From Lonicera japonica (lineage: Eukaryota; Streptophyta; Magnoliopsida; Dipsacales; Caprifoliaceae), in assembly GCA_021464415.1 (NCBI GenBank), contig CM038468.1:39854969-39918968 (forward strand): DNA of 64,000 nucleotides, read 5' to 3'. The first letter of the stretch is position 1. Each line of letters begins with the position of its first letter. A program made the position numbers and the translations under genes. Positions 11,691-22,313 of this stretch are shown here, piece by piece. The notes under the pieces are model-generated. The model was not told the DNA's origin. It made no database searches and saw only the letters and a list, made by a program, of their open reading frames with translations.

Positions 11691-12016
11691 TTATGTCAAG
11701 ATAACAGTGAGTAAAATTTTAAATTGTGCACCAGTTCTTATTATTGTAGCCGTTGTAAGACATTGTATTCGCTCATCATCATTTTCTAAAAGCCCCCTTG
11801 TGACGCATGCTGCCCTAAAACTTGAATGTAAGACATCACTATTTTCAAACAATCGAATGATCGAGGTCCTTTCACACCAGTTAACAACAATTGCAAGTAA
11901 AATCTTTTACCTTCATTCGGACTTGCAGAATACATTATGCCTTGCACGCACTATCTTTTTTGGTGTCTATACATTTTCTTTCTTTTCCCAAACAAAATCA
12001 TGTGGGAATTCATGGT
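11691..12016 (-). pseudogene. Helitron RepHel fragment between the LTR insertions
   Basis: On the minus strand, fragments such as LHSSFRAACVTRGLLENDDE and WIQCL-like sequence followed by IIRTGAQFKILLTVI match the stretch of plant Helitron proteins just before the PIF1 helicase (family pattern: HPTFKEAC..LGLL.DD.EW...L.EA). The piece lies between two LTR insertions. It has frameshifts and no functional ends of its own. Confidence 0.65.
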
Positions 12017-12898
12017 TGTGAACACCCCAATTCACGACTCTTATATGAATATAGTTTTTTACAAAACGAGCATTCTGTATTAAGTCCTGAACCTGCCATG
12101 ACCAACATCGCCACTTCGCTGACGGGCAATTTTCATAGCAGTGCCGCAACCCAGTGCCGCTCTTGTCGCAGCTCGGTGCCACACCCCTTGTAACATTACC
12201 CTTGCTGCACGCTTCCCTAGGCTTTGTTTTAGTAAATTGTTTCCTATAAATAGGACCCTTGGGGTCCCATTTTAAGGGGGAACAACACATAATTCATTAG
12301 GGAGGTTTAGGAGTCATTAGATAGGTTCTTGTGAGTTTTTGTAATTTTTAGAGAGAGAAAATTAGAAATAGAGAATTTTAAAGAGAGAGAAATAGACAAG
12401 CAAGCAAAGAAGAGAGCTATCATCATCAAGGCAAGAATCTTCTATTTATTTTCCAGCGCATTAGGTACACATTTATATAACATTTCTAAATTTAAATACC
12501 GCATTTTAATTACAACTTTTAATCAAGAAAATTAAATAATTTGCAAACAAGTGCACTACTTTCAAAATAAATCCTTTCTAAGTTTTACAAGAAAACTAAA
12601 ATCTGTTTTAACACGTTCTCAAAACAAATACAAAAACAGTTTTTAAACAAGTGGAACTACGAGACTCTAATTTCATTCTACGTACGAATGAATACGTAGG
12701 CATTCAGAAAGCTCGAGTCTAATTTCATAAACACGATCTTAAACCAAATTTATCCGAAAGGACTATTTTGAAAACAATTCAAACTACTTACAAGATATCT
12801 AAGATAGGAATTAAATACATAATCCATTTAGAAACCGAAAGGGCAAATTGAGTGCTTAACACCTTTTCAATTCGTAACATAGTTTTCGAACCCTAGAC

Positions 12899-13847
12899 CA
12901 GGGCCGGCCCTGACAATTTGGGAGCTCTAGGCGAAGATAAAAAATGGGGCCTTTTTGTCATTATAATATAATATATATATAAACAATTTTTTCTCCAAAA
13001 CAAAACATGAAAATTCAATGAAAAAAATTAATATCTCAAACACAAAATTACATACTAACCTTATCGAATTTTTTTCCAAACTTTTGCTTTGAGTTATCTT
13101 TATATACTTCTTAAAAATTCTCCTTCAACTCGCATGTAAACACCAGTACCTATAAAGAGAAAAAAATTCTTTATTTTAGCAACATAACAAATTTACAATA
13201 TTAATTATAACATTATTTAACAAAATACTATGTATTGCAAAGCAAAATAATTTATACCTTATCGTTGAAAAATGACTCTTCTTGCATTCTTCGATGCAAA
13301 AGTTCCAATCAAGTTCGAATAGTCAAGCTTTAACGTCAATTATTTTTCAATCGATAACATAGCTAAGCCATTCAATCGTTCTTGTGGCATAGTTGATCGA
13401 AGATAAGATTTGATCAATTTTAACTTTGAAAAACTTCTCTTGGCGCAGGCAACGGTAACCGGTATGGTTCATAGAATTCTATAAGCAATCCAAGCATTTG
13501 GGTAACAACCATCAATTTACTTTAGATAGTTCAACATATCAATAGCCTTTTTAGCTTCTTTTGGTATAGCTTCTTTCAAGTAGCGCAACTCGGTAAATAG
13601 ATCACTCCTAATAATGTCAGAAATGTCACCATTCTTCAATAAGTTTTTCAAGATTCATGTAACACTTCATCAAACTCTCATTATTTATAGACTTCAACTT
13701 CTCCAATTTTTAGAGACTTCAACAACAGAGTAATATATATATATATATATATATATATTACATATACTAAAAATATATTAAAGAGGTATAAAAAATTTAG
13801 GGGCCCTAGACACAGGCCTAGTCCCACTACACCCAAGGCCAGGTCTG
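12899..13847 (-). mobile_element. hAT transposon remnant with transposase C-terminus
   Basis: The left terminus CAGGGCCGGCCCTG is matched by the right end CAAGGCCAGGTCTG as a diverged inverted repeat. Flanks CCCTAGAC and CCTAGCAC look like an imperfect 8-bp target duplication, as expected for hAT. Inside on the minus strand is a piece of the C-terminal dimerisation domain. A TA microsatellite lies at about 13734-13758. The element inserted into the beta LTR after the LTR was in place. Confidence 0.75.
13263..13468 (-). pseudogene. hAT transposase dimerisation domain (ZMYM1-like), truncated
   Basis: The minus-strand translation holds CAKRSFSKLKLIKSYLRST, then MPQERLNGLAMLSIEK, a stop, and LDYSNLIGTFASKNARR. 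This is the Dimer_Tnp_hAT signature of plant 'zinc finger MYM-type protein 1-like' transposases (family pattern: SFSKLKLIK.YLRSTM.QERLNGLA.LSIE). Only the last about 70 residues of a protein usually over 600 are present, and one in-frame stop falls within the domain. It cannot be functional. Its role in the intact family is dimerisation of the cut-and-paste transposase. Confidence 0.8.
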
Positions 13848-14063
13848 CCTAGCACAGTAAGTCATCAATTAATCTATAGTTTTAAACATAAAAAAATAGT
13901 CTGATTTCGGATTATCTTTTATACGATATTTTTTTTGTTATCTTGCAAAACAAACTAGCGACTCTAAAAAATACCTTTTCCCTACAAAATATGTTTTCTT
14001 TATAAAGCAAAAAAGATAGATCACACATCGAGGAAGGTCGAAAGACCGGATTCTCACAATGGT

Positions 14064-15810
14064 ATGTATATTCTCATGCATTTGCATATAAACCACAACA
14101 TATGAAAAAGCCAATCAAAGTTGTTATCTTTGCCATAGCTCTATTAATGATGCTATCCATTAGTTCTATTGGATTATATACAACATTTTGCATTCCAGGC
14201 AAGTGTAATGTTAAATGATAAACATTTGGGACTTCTTAATGCATAGGGTGGCCAAACAATTGCCATGCAGCTTCTGGAGGTCCAATATAATGTGCATCAA
14301 AGTATTGTTTAATCTCATCAACCCCTCCTAACACTATTGACCTGCGATCGTGACCCTTATAAATGAACTTGTTGATATACTTTATGCAACTTAGTCCAGC
14401 ACACACATTGACATTAATGTGGCAATTAAACTTTTTAGAGATAAATTCATTATAAGTACAATATCCCTATTGTCTATTTCATGCCATCCTCTAACCTTGT
14501 GCTTTCGACCATTATTGCGGCGTTGATAAATAGGGTATCTGTCTTGGTCCATCATTATTTCGTCTACAAAATCTTTATGGTATCCTTTAATGCACATCCC
14601 ACCTTCCATATATGGCGTCCCTAAGTTCTAAGCACCACACAGACCATGTACCATAGAGTTTTTGATTATTTCATAAAGTTCAGGATCATTAATTTTATTC
14701 AAGAACTCAATACATGCTGCTTTATTCATTTGGGCATATGTCTTGATCTTATATAGACCGTGGATATATAAAATGAGGTGCATATGCAGCAATCCTCGCT
14801 TTTAGAATTCGATAGTATACACATGTGCTACCTTCTTACCAAAACCATTACCAGTGTCTATATCACTCATAAAGACTTTTCTCTTAAACTCAAAAACCTA
14901 AGCAACCAAATTGGGTTAATTGGTGGCATCTTGGTTCAACGGCAAAGCATCAATGATTTTCACTTTTCAGTCACTTAGAATTTGCAATTATAGTTAAGAA
15001 TATATCTTGATGCTAGTCGAACCGAGTAATATCCATAGAATCATAAAAAATTCAAACATATGCCTTGTGCTAGTAATAAATAAAGATTGCAATACAAATC
15101 GTCATACAACTTGATCAGGGTCCAAGCCATTCTCAACAATATCATAAAACCATTATAAAGTTCTACTCAAAGCCTTCCTTGATTTTGTTTGCAATAATTT
15201 AAGTGATTTTACTCAGTTGCAATCCACGCATCTACAATGAATTCTTGAAAGAGTTTTCCTCCAAGGAGGATCATTGAATACTCTTTTTGGCTTTAAAAGA
15301 AATGACAGCAAAATAACTGAAGCTGTGTAGTCCTTGAGTCTAACCATATCCCCTTTTCGGGGTCCTATTGCCTCAAACTAGGTTCTCACCCAAGTTCACC
15401 ATAAGGGAACAATAATACAAAATGCAACGACAAGTAAGTATGATGACACTCATTAATTTGCATCAAAGCATTACTACCTTTCAACCGAACAATAATATAT
15501 CTTATTATAGTGGTTTCAGTTCCATCCCCTGGTAGAATCAATGTAATATCATCAACTTTCAGTAGGTTTTACCGGGGTTGATCATTTATTTCGCTAAAAT
15601 ATAGGTATGCGGGTAACTCGTGAGCTTTGGGATCTATATGATCTAAAATACCAGCAGCTTGACAGTATTTGGTAGCGAAAACATTGTTTCGATCACAACA
15701 ACTTTCGATGATGTTCAAGACACCCCTATTGAAAAAGTTATTTGAAGGAGGTCTGTAGGCCAGGTCAACAAAGGAAGAAAGGCTACGAGTATTTTGAACT
15801 CTGAGGATGG
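14064..15810 (-). pseudogene. Helitron Rep / Helitron-like N domain (degraded)
   Basis: The minus-strand translation across frames gives LPAYLYFSEINDQPR, HHTYLSLHFVLLFPYGELG, LGGKLFQEFIVDAWIATE and FEFFYDSMDITRFD. It continues with FLTITANSKWPEIIDALP, DATN.PNLVARVFELKRKVF and FGKKVAHVYTIEF.KRGLLH, then DFVDEIMMDQDRYPIYQRRN (14391-14609) and a final VDEIKQYFDAHYIGPPEAAW. These correspond in order to the Helitron_like_N and Rep region that nicks and ligates DNA in rolling-circle transposition. The expected H-x-H of the Rep site reads as LLHMH near 14780 in one frame. Multiple stops and frameshifts make it a pseudogene. Confidence 0.8.
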
Positions 15811-16223
15811 CTAGGGTTTAAGAAAGTTCAAGTAAGAATTTCTTGCTAAGGATGGATGGTTTATATAAGTTGTGTGGGAGAAACTAACTGTCCACTTAAA
15901 GCCTTAACTTTCCACTCAAGGCCTTAACTATCCATTCAAGTACCCACTACCCACGTTAGCATGTCTCCCAAGAAATACGGAACTAATATGAATGTCTCCC
16001 CAAAAAAGAAACGACTTAGTAAAGAGCTCTGAAATGGCGGGTTATGAGGATAAAAGAGGTCTACGAAACCCAATTCTCAAATCCTTAAAGTCATCGGCCT
16101 TGATTATTAAATTTATGACACTAACAATCCAACCACTAGAACTCCGAGCTACCCTTAATGCTCATTTGAAGCTTATCATTCCTAGTTAGCTTTTTTGAAC
16201 TAAATGGAAAGGATAGAGGCAAT
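15811..16223 (-). other. Probable Helitron sequence between Rep island and LTR delta
   Basis: The stretch sits between recognisable Helitron islands and lacks its own transposon ends. Translation gives no clear domain. The plus-strand frame at 15992-16189 is unsupported. Confidence 0.4.
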
Positions 16224-17109
16224 TGACAGAGTAAATTAATCAATCAGTCTGCTTTGCTAGTCCCATTCTGACACGTGGCCTCCTACGTCAGCGATATGTT
16301 TCGCCACGATGGGTGGAGCTCGAGAGCTCTACTTAGATGCCGTTTAAGAGCCAAAGCTCTAGAGAATGTGGACCTTCACTTTAAAGGTTTATCTTCGTGC
16401 AACATACTATAGAGCTCGAAGGCCAGAGCTCTTCTAGCGAGCTCTTTCACTAACCACTGTGTTAAAAAAGGTACAGACGGCATGGACGACTGCTACCAAC
16501 TACACCAACATTACAGAGGCTCCCTTAATTTCATTAAATGCATAACAACTACATTTAATGCACCGAAGTTCATGGAGAAGCAATGTCATAGTTGGTAAAG
16601 ACAAGGGCTGGTTTTGGACATGCTCCACAGAACTCTTACCACACGTTTCTTTTCTGTCATATATATAGGGAAGCATTTACTCTCCTCAATAAACAAGAAC
16701 AACCAAGCAATCAAGCAACAAACAGTTAACAACTAAGAAAGATTTGAGCAACTAGGCCTCAATCACAAGAAAGACATAGAAATAGAGCTAAAAAGCCCAC
16801 GACAGAGCTCATAGTATAGAGGGTTTACGATTCTTGTGGCTTAGTAATACTTTTGTTGTAATCTTGTGATGATAGAATAACTAAAGAGACTTTGGAAGTT
16901 TACAATATAAACTCAATCATTATAATACAAAGTAACTCGAGCTCCTAGCTTCATTCATCAGAGGAGGACTAACTCATATCTTCATATGAGACGACCCGCC
17001 TCCATATATCTTTGGCTCTTTTAGCTCATTCCTTTTTTGTTCTAATCATTTGAACCAATCACTTGACTGTGTGGTCGAAACTAATCTTTTTATGTTTTTC
17101 GCACCAACA
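16224..17109 (+). mobile_element. Solo LTR, family delta (TSD GGCAAT)
   Basis: GGCAAT repeats exactly at 16218-16223 and 17110-17115. The element starts TGACAGAGTAAATTAATC and ends TTTTTCGCACCAACA. A TATA-like TATATATAGG lies near 16660 and is followed by an A-rich leader with CAAGCAATCAAGCAACA. Upstream is a cluster of AGAGCTCT-like palindromes. Only one LTR and no internal region are present. The CGCACCAACA end is common in plant Ty3/gypsy LTRs, but I cannot assign the lineage. Confidence 0.8.
16316..16447. promoter_or_regulatory. Cluster of AGAGCTCT-like palindromes in delta LTR
   Basis: The motif appears as GAGCTCGAGAGCTCT at 16316-16330, AAAGCTCTAGAG near 16355, AGAGCTCG near 16411, AGAGCTCT near 16426 and GAGCTCTT near 16439. 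All are upstream of the TATA-like box. An 8-bp palindrome is short, so chance clustering is less excluded here than in the alpha or gamma LTR. Confidence 0.5.
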
Positions 17110-17299
17110 GGCAATATGTCTTAAAAAGAGAACGATGCTCATTTGATTTACTCACTTTTTTAAGATCCCAATGCAAGGCTGAATAATGTGGACATACTTT
17201 ATCCATTTTACCCAATTTATGTCGACATAGATTAAATGAAGCTATGGGCTCAACATTTGTAACTAATGGCTCTTGAAGAGTAGGCAGATCACCACTCAT
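17090..17299 (-). pseudogene. N-terminal part of Helitron RepHel
   Basis: The open minus-strand frame contains FNLCRHKLGKMDKVCPHYSA followed by LHWDLKKVSKS, matching the conserved zinc-finger-like 'LG.MD..C..C.ALHW..E' start of plant Helitron replication proteins. The second cysteine of the pair is replaced by Tyr (CPHY). Its last about 20 codons run into the delta LTR, so the natural protein was interrupted there. Confidence 0.7.
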
Positions 17300-17336
17300 G
17301 CATGTTGAGGATAAATTAGGCCTACAAAATCATGTA

Positions 17337-17339
<3 letters not shown>

Positions 17340-17372
<33 letters not shown>
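17340..17372. repeat. (ATT)n microsatellite
   Basis: About eleven ATT units in a row. Confidence 0.95.
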
Positions 17373-17373
<1 letters not shown>

Positions 17374-17374
17374 T

Positions 17375-19245
17375 AAAAAGAGAATAAAAATTGGACAAAA
17401 TAGCGTAACTAAGATATAGTATTACTCATTTTGTCTTCAAATAAAAGGAGAGTAAGTAGAGGAATTTGTATGATCTTGCGTTGCATGATAGGGGTATTTT
17501 TTGCTAAGCAGTATTCGATTTGGCATTGACTGGACACAGTTGCTTATATTTGGAAACTCTACGTTACACATATCATTTATTGGTGAATATGTGTCTTGGT
17601 ATACCATATTAATATGTGTTTGTTATAACAAAATATCATATAACAGCGAATGAATAAAGTTTCTTACACGCTAGCTAGGACAGTGTATCAGACAATACGT
17701 CTGTTGACAAAGTTAGTTTAGGACAAATTGGGTCCAAAGAAAAAGGCACAGGTTGCAAAACCTTGGCAGACTTGGTTTTTTTTGCATTGTACTATTCTTA
17801 AGTTCAACACGACCTTGTTGAGCCCACCTCGGAGTTAAACCGAGAAAGAACCTTGGTTGATTAAATTGCCCAATCTTTTCTCGTTCTCGTATTGAATTGT
17901 GTGTATTTTTCCGAGAAGTACTGTGATGTACCAAGAAATTAGTATAATTTAGTCTATTAATAAACTTTAGATAGTATATATTATTACTAATATTTGTATT
18001 TGTAGTGATTCTCAATTGCTAGAAAAGAATTTGAGATGATTGAGAAAAATATATAAATTAAAGTAGGTAAAGACACCTGAAGTGGTTCAATACTTCTGGA
18101 TACATAACCTTTTACTTGGAACTTCAAATTATGAAATTCTTGAGCCTATTTTGAAGAGAATTTTGATAGATACAACTTTGCAGTTCAACACTTTTCCAAA
18201 TGCAGCCATCTCGGAGTTCAAAATTATGACGTAAAATACAACATTTAAAAATGGCCAAAAATTAATTATACTAAACCCAAGCCCATCTTATAAGCCCACT
18301 CACCAGCCAACATGAAGTATGTGCACAAGTATTGAGAATGTCTTATATACTCGCAAGGGCACGAATTGGATACTACTATAGCTTAGGCAATATCGAGGTC
18401 GAACCCCAAGGACTTAACGGATGGAAGGTATGTATTTCACTCATTAATTCTAATTAATTCCTAATCAAGCTTAAAAATTGGGAGAGATGTATTTTCAACT
18501 AAAAATACGAATAATAATTAATGAATAAAATACTAGGGTGGCGAAGTCATTTATTTGATATCATATTCCTAATATTCATGCCTAATAAATTCTACTCCTT
18601 GTCTCGCACTAATTTGGTTTGTCGACTCTATTAGATGTGAAAAATAAAATTAATTAAGCCCAATTAATTTATAAAATTTAATTATTAATTCTTCCACAGT
18701 CAAACGTATGTATATGATCAAAACACTCACTATATCCGTCAAAACACACCCTATATCTGCTCTTAACAAATCATAAGGTGAATTCAACAAAAAAAATAGT
18801 GAGAATGCATTCTTATTTTTATCAATTAAAATATGTATCAAATAGGAAGAGTTGTTTTTAAAATTAAAGCATTAAATTGGTAAAGTCAATTGGCATGAAT
18901 ATGTGCAAGGGAATCAATTAATTATACACATCGTCAACCTAGAAAATAGTCTAGCCTAGCATGCTTATAAATAAAACAAAATAAATAATTAAAGAATACA
19001 TAAATGAATAAATTAGGAATTTACTTGGGTACACGCAAATAAATTCAAAAAAGAAAATAATTTTGAATTAATTGTAATAATATGTAAAGGATCTAAATAA
19101 TAATCAACAGTAAATATACCAAGAACAGAAGAGAAGAAATGCCTGGCAAGAAGAGAGAAAAAATAAAATTGCGGCTGGCTACTTATGATCTCGATAACTG
19201 TGCAGTGCTACGGCTGCTCCTTTTATTTTTATTATTGGCTGTAAG
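17375..19245. other. Intergenic sequence with dispersed-repeat traces
   Basis: No gene is recognised. Near 18340-18425 the motif CGAACCCCAAGGACTTAACG after 'gcaagggcacgaattgg' resembles a widespread plant retrotransposon-derived repeat, but I cannot place its ends. The minus-strand frame at 17713-18015 has no known domain. Confidence 0.4.
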
Positions 19246-19249
19246 GGTG

Positions 19250-20146
19250 ATTTTTCAAGTATAAACCTAGCACAGACTCATTTTGGCAAATCGTTTAAAA
19301 ACTATTTTGAAGCATTTGAAGTAATTCACTCAAAAAAAGAAACTACAACTCTGAAAAAGCTCATTGGTAGGTGCCAAATAGGCGGCTATTTTAGAGAAAC
19401 AGGCGTCTGTCTTAACAACAGGTGCCTATTGTAGCTTCAACAAGCGCCTGTTAAAGAGCGAGAGCCTTGGGTTGTTCCCAAACGGCTAGTTCAGATCCCA
19501 AATTGTCATATTAATTTTCAAAGCTATTTATGATTCATTTTCAAGCCTTCAAACTTACTTCTTGCAACATCTTTCAATCCTTAAGCATACAAAACTTATA
19601 GCAATCATTCTTTGAGTTAAAAAGCTTTCTTGATTTGAACAATTACACTTTTCTATCTTTTGATCAAATCTTTATTACTCTAGAAATGAGCACTCATCTT
19701 GTATCTTTTGCAAATACTTTGATAGAGATGTAATTTATTGGTGTGTTTCACCAAACAACATTCTTCTTTATTTTTGAGAGGTTTTCTTATTGTTCAAGAA
19801 AAAGAGTCTTATGAGAAAGTGTAGTGAGAAAAATTATACTTTGCAAGAAGGTTTGATTTTCACTCGAAAGAAAATCAATTATTGAAATTTCTCAAGAGCA
19901 CTACTCGGGCGCGAATGTATGGCCGAAATTTGAACCGTATGAACAAAACGTGATTGTGTTATAGTTATATCTCTCAATCCTTATCTTTTTATTTATCATT
20001 ATTATAATTATTGTTATTTCATTTTGTATCTTTGATTCATTATTTGATTGTTCAAAATCCATATTGAGAAACTTAATTTATTTTGAAATACTTTTAATTT
20101 GCCCTAATCCCTATTCACCCACTCTAAGGTTGAAATCCGACCAACA
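19250..20146 (+). mobile_element. 5'-truncated LTR, family gamma
   Basis: Its 3' part parallels the gamma LTR at 9577-11130: caccaaacaa followed by a gag-like purine-rich stretch, GGTTTGAT.TTCAC, a CGGGCGCGAATG block, ACAAAACGT, and the identical end GTTGAAATCCGACCAACA at 20146. The 5' end is not defined and no TG start or target duplication was found. Repeated palindromes near 19363-19455 sit where the gamma LTR has its own cluster. Confidence 0.65.
19363..19455. promoter_or_regulatory. Degenerate AACAGGCGCCTGTT palindromes in truncated LTR
   Basis: Units AACAGGCGTCTGTC, AACAGGTGCCTATT and AACAAGCGCCTGTT, together with a diverged TAGGTGCCAAATAGGCGGCTA, fit a palindromic consensus near AACAGGCGCCTGTT. 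They lie upstream of the LTR leader. The sequence is unrelated to the palindrome in the close relative at 10213-10308. Confidence 0.5.
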
Positions 20147-20705
20147 ACCTACTTCAAACGTTCTTCTATTGCTCTACATTAATTAAGTAGTCAGGTTAAT
20201 AATTGTAATTGTTGTCCTAAACCAACTCTCATATGATTAAATATGAGTGTAAGTTTCCAACCTCTTTAAAAATTTGAAGTCATTCGGATTCATCGAGTAT
20301 AACAATGCCTCGATTTTGTTGATGTAGAGCAGTAATTATCTCATCTTGTTGGGCATCAACCTTTTAAACATTCATTAAGTATTAAAAAATTGGTAGTAAA
20401 TTTGTCATGAAATATAAACATGCATTAAGTGTTAAAACCCTTACACGGCCATATAATGTTAAACTAGTAGTAAGTTTGGCTTATTTAACCCTATCATAAA
20501 TCACAAAATATAAAAATCTAAATGTGATTTAAACTATTAATAGAACAACCAAAAAATTATTTAATTTCAAAATTAAATTATTTAATCCAAATGTGACAAC
20601 TTTTTTTTTCCTATTTCAACATATCGTCTTACATGGGCAATACGTGGTGTATATACTGGAAATAAGGTACAAGGGATTGCGTGATAATGCTTTTCGTATA
20701 AAAAA
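20147..20705. other. AT-rich sequence, no gene identified
   Basis: A short minus-strand frame near 20225-20375 reads ALHQQNRGIVILDESE, which I do not recognise. Nothing else is supportable. Confidence 0.4.
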
Positions 20706-20710
20706 TCAAC

Positions 20711-21298
20711 GAATAATATTTTTTTGAAATAAGGGCCTAAATATCATTACATTATGGGATAAGGGTTTGTTTATCATTTGTGTTTTAAAATAAGGGCTTT
20801 GACCAAGTGCAAACTTTACTTTGCACTAAATTTTGTTGAGTGCAAACTTAAATTTGTACAAAATTGTATTTTGTGCAAACTTAACTTTGCAATCAAACAA
20901 ATTCAGTGCAAATTTGTTTTGCATGATGTGCTTATATTTTTTAACAAGTATATTCTTATGTTTCATTCATAAAATTTTAAAACAATATCAAATAAATACA
21001 AATACATAGTAATATTTTAAAAAATAAAGAGTGCAAACTTGACTTTGCATAATTCCAAAAAATTATTATGTTCATTTAATTAATAAATAGGTTTTGAATA
21101 TGTAATTTGTTAAAATTATTTTAAAGCACTGTCAATTAAACACTTATTTGTAATAATATTCTAAAAAACTTATTATGCAAACTTGATTTTGCATGATTTC
21201 ATATAAAAATATAATTTAAAAATTTACTACAAAATTAACTTTACAATCCTTTTAGAATTTGGTCAAATATAGGCCCTTTATTTTAAAAAATATTATTC
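20711..21298. mobile_element. TIR element with internal TGCAAACTTAACTTTGCA repeats
   Basis: The ends form an inverted repeat of about 35 bp: GAATAATATTTTTTTGAAAT then AAGGGCCTAAATAT on the left, and the inverse of ATAGGCCCTTTATTTTAAAA then AATATTATTC on the right. Inside, at least five copies of GTGCAAACTTnACTTTGCA-like imperfect palindromes occur (about 20808-21200). No transposase is visible. The 588-bp length fits a non-autonomous DNA transposon; the superfamily is uncertain because no target duplication is clear. Confidence 0.6.
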
Positions 21299-21369
21299 CA
21301 CAATTCTTTTGTAGAAAACTTTTTCATATAAATACTCTTTTTTTAAATTTCCCAGTGTATATATATAAT

Positions 21370-21635
21370 AATGGTAGCAATAAATCCCTCTTAAGAATGG
21401 TAAATAGAAAAAGGCAACTTTGGTATTCTTGTTTCTAAATATTATAATAATAATGTTATAATGATAAGGTATAGTTTTCCTAAAAAGTAATATATTTATT
21501 TGCGTGTGTATATATATTTATATATAATAAGAAATTATGACTTTTGTTGAAATGATGCATTATTTAGTTTTTTTTCTTAGTTTAGTAAAAAAATAAAACT
21601 ATAAGAAAGGTTTTTTTTTAAAATATATATACATA
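21370..21635. repeat. Dispersed duplicate of the 3800-4075 segment
   Basis: Long shared blocks, including AAGAATGGTAAATAGAAAAA and TTTTGTTGAAATGATGCATT (one base changed), are in direct orientation with the segment at 3.8 kb. It is non-coding. Confidence 0.75.
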
Positions 21636-21818
21636 TATACACGTGTATATAAAGGTGTGACATCTCTTAAAAAGTAATATATATATAGATAGAGATATAA
21701 TAATGACGATAGTTATAATAAAAGCTCATAAAGTACGATATAGAATAATTTTTGAAACATTCAATGGTAAAGGTTAAAATCTGTAAAGGGTGTCAATTTT
21801 ATTCCTAAAGGTTGTCAA

Positions 21819-21821
<3 letters not shown>

Positions 21822-21860
<39 letters not shown>
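21822..21860. repeat. (AAT)n microsatellite
   Basis: About thirteen AAT units in a row. Confidence 0.95.
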
Positions 21861-22057
21861 TTTTCTCATTTACCATGCCAGGGGAAAGGAAAAGAGGTAC
21901 ATGCGTTATTATTTGTTTTTTTCAGAAGAAGTAATATACAAGAATATATAAATATATATATGATATAATTGTAATTTTCCAAAACAATCTGCCAAAGAAA
22001 TTAAAAGGTAGAAAATGTATTAATTTTTTCAATTTTTATTGTGGATGGTATAACTTA

Positions 22058-22200
22058 GGGTTGGACTCGGTTCGGTTCCCGAACCGAAACCACATGTACC
22101 AAACCGAAAATTTTGGTACTATCAAAACCAAAACCAGTCTCAAACCGAAATTAGTCCGGTTTCCAAATTTTCGGTTTTCGAATTTTTCAGTAATTCAAAA
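22058..22200. mobile_element. Fragment of hAT-like element (CGGTTCGG motifs)
   Basis: AGGGTTGGACTCGGTTCGGT is followed by several ACCGAAA and CGGTTT motifs, the subterminal style of plant hAT MITEs. No right end was found. Confidence 0.4.
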
Positions 22201-22313
22201 ATAATTTTAGTATTTTCTAAAATCAAACTTATATGCTTTTAGTTTTAGAAGAAAGAGGAATTAGTTTACCTAAAATAAATTTCACAAGAATCCTAGAATA
22301 ATTTGTTTACTTA

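Larger units (their letters stand above)
12017..14058 (+). mobile_element. Solo LTR, family beta (TSD ATGGT), with nested hAT fragment
   Basis: The LTR begins TGTGAACACCCCAATTC and ends AGACCGGATTCTCACA. ATGGT repeats exactly at 12012-12016 and 14059-14063. A TATA box CTATAAATAGG lies near 12245. Without the hAT insertion (12899-13847) the LTR is about 1.1 kb. A second copy with its own target duplication is at 38304-39599. It shares a 3' block with the alpha LTR, including GAAAGGGCA and GTGCTTAACACCTT. No palindrome cluster like those of alpha and gamma is visible. Confidence 0.85.
6600..17310 (-). mobile_element. Decayed autonomous Helitron with nested LTR insertions
   Basis: Four minus-strand islands fall in the right order for one RepHel protein: an N-terminal CPHxxALHW region (17090-17299), the Rep/Helitron-like N domain (about 14064-15810), the linker before the helicase (11691-12016) and the PIF1-type helicase (6600-8841). 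Three LTR insertions with exact 5- or 6-bp target duplications separate the islands, and removing them restores order. Each island has stops and frameshifts. I could not identify the 5' TC or 3' hairpin-CTRR ends, so the outer borders are approximate. The element would have moved by rolling-circle transposition; it now looks inactive. Confidence 0.8.

Noticed and set aside
11967..12290. 107-codon minus-strand frame
   Set aside because: It runs across the beta LTR start; only its last part overlaps Helitron sequence.
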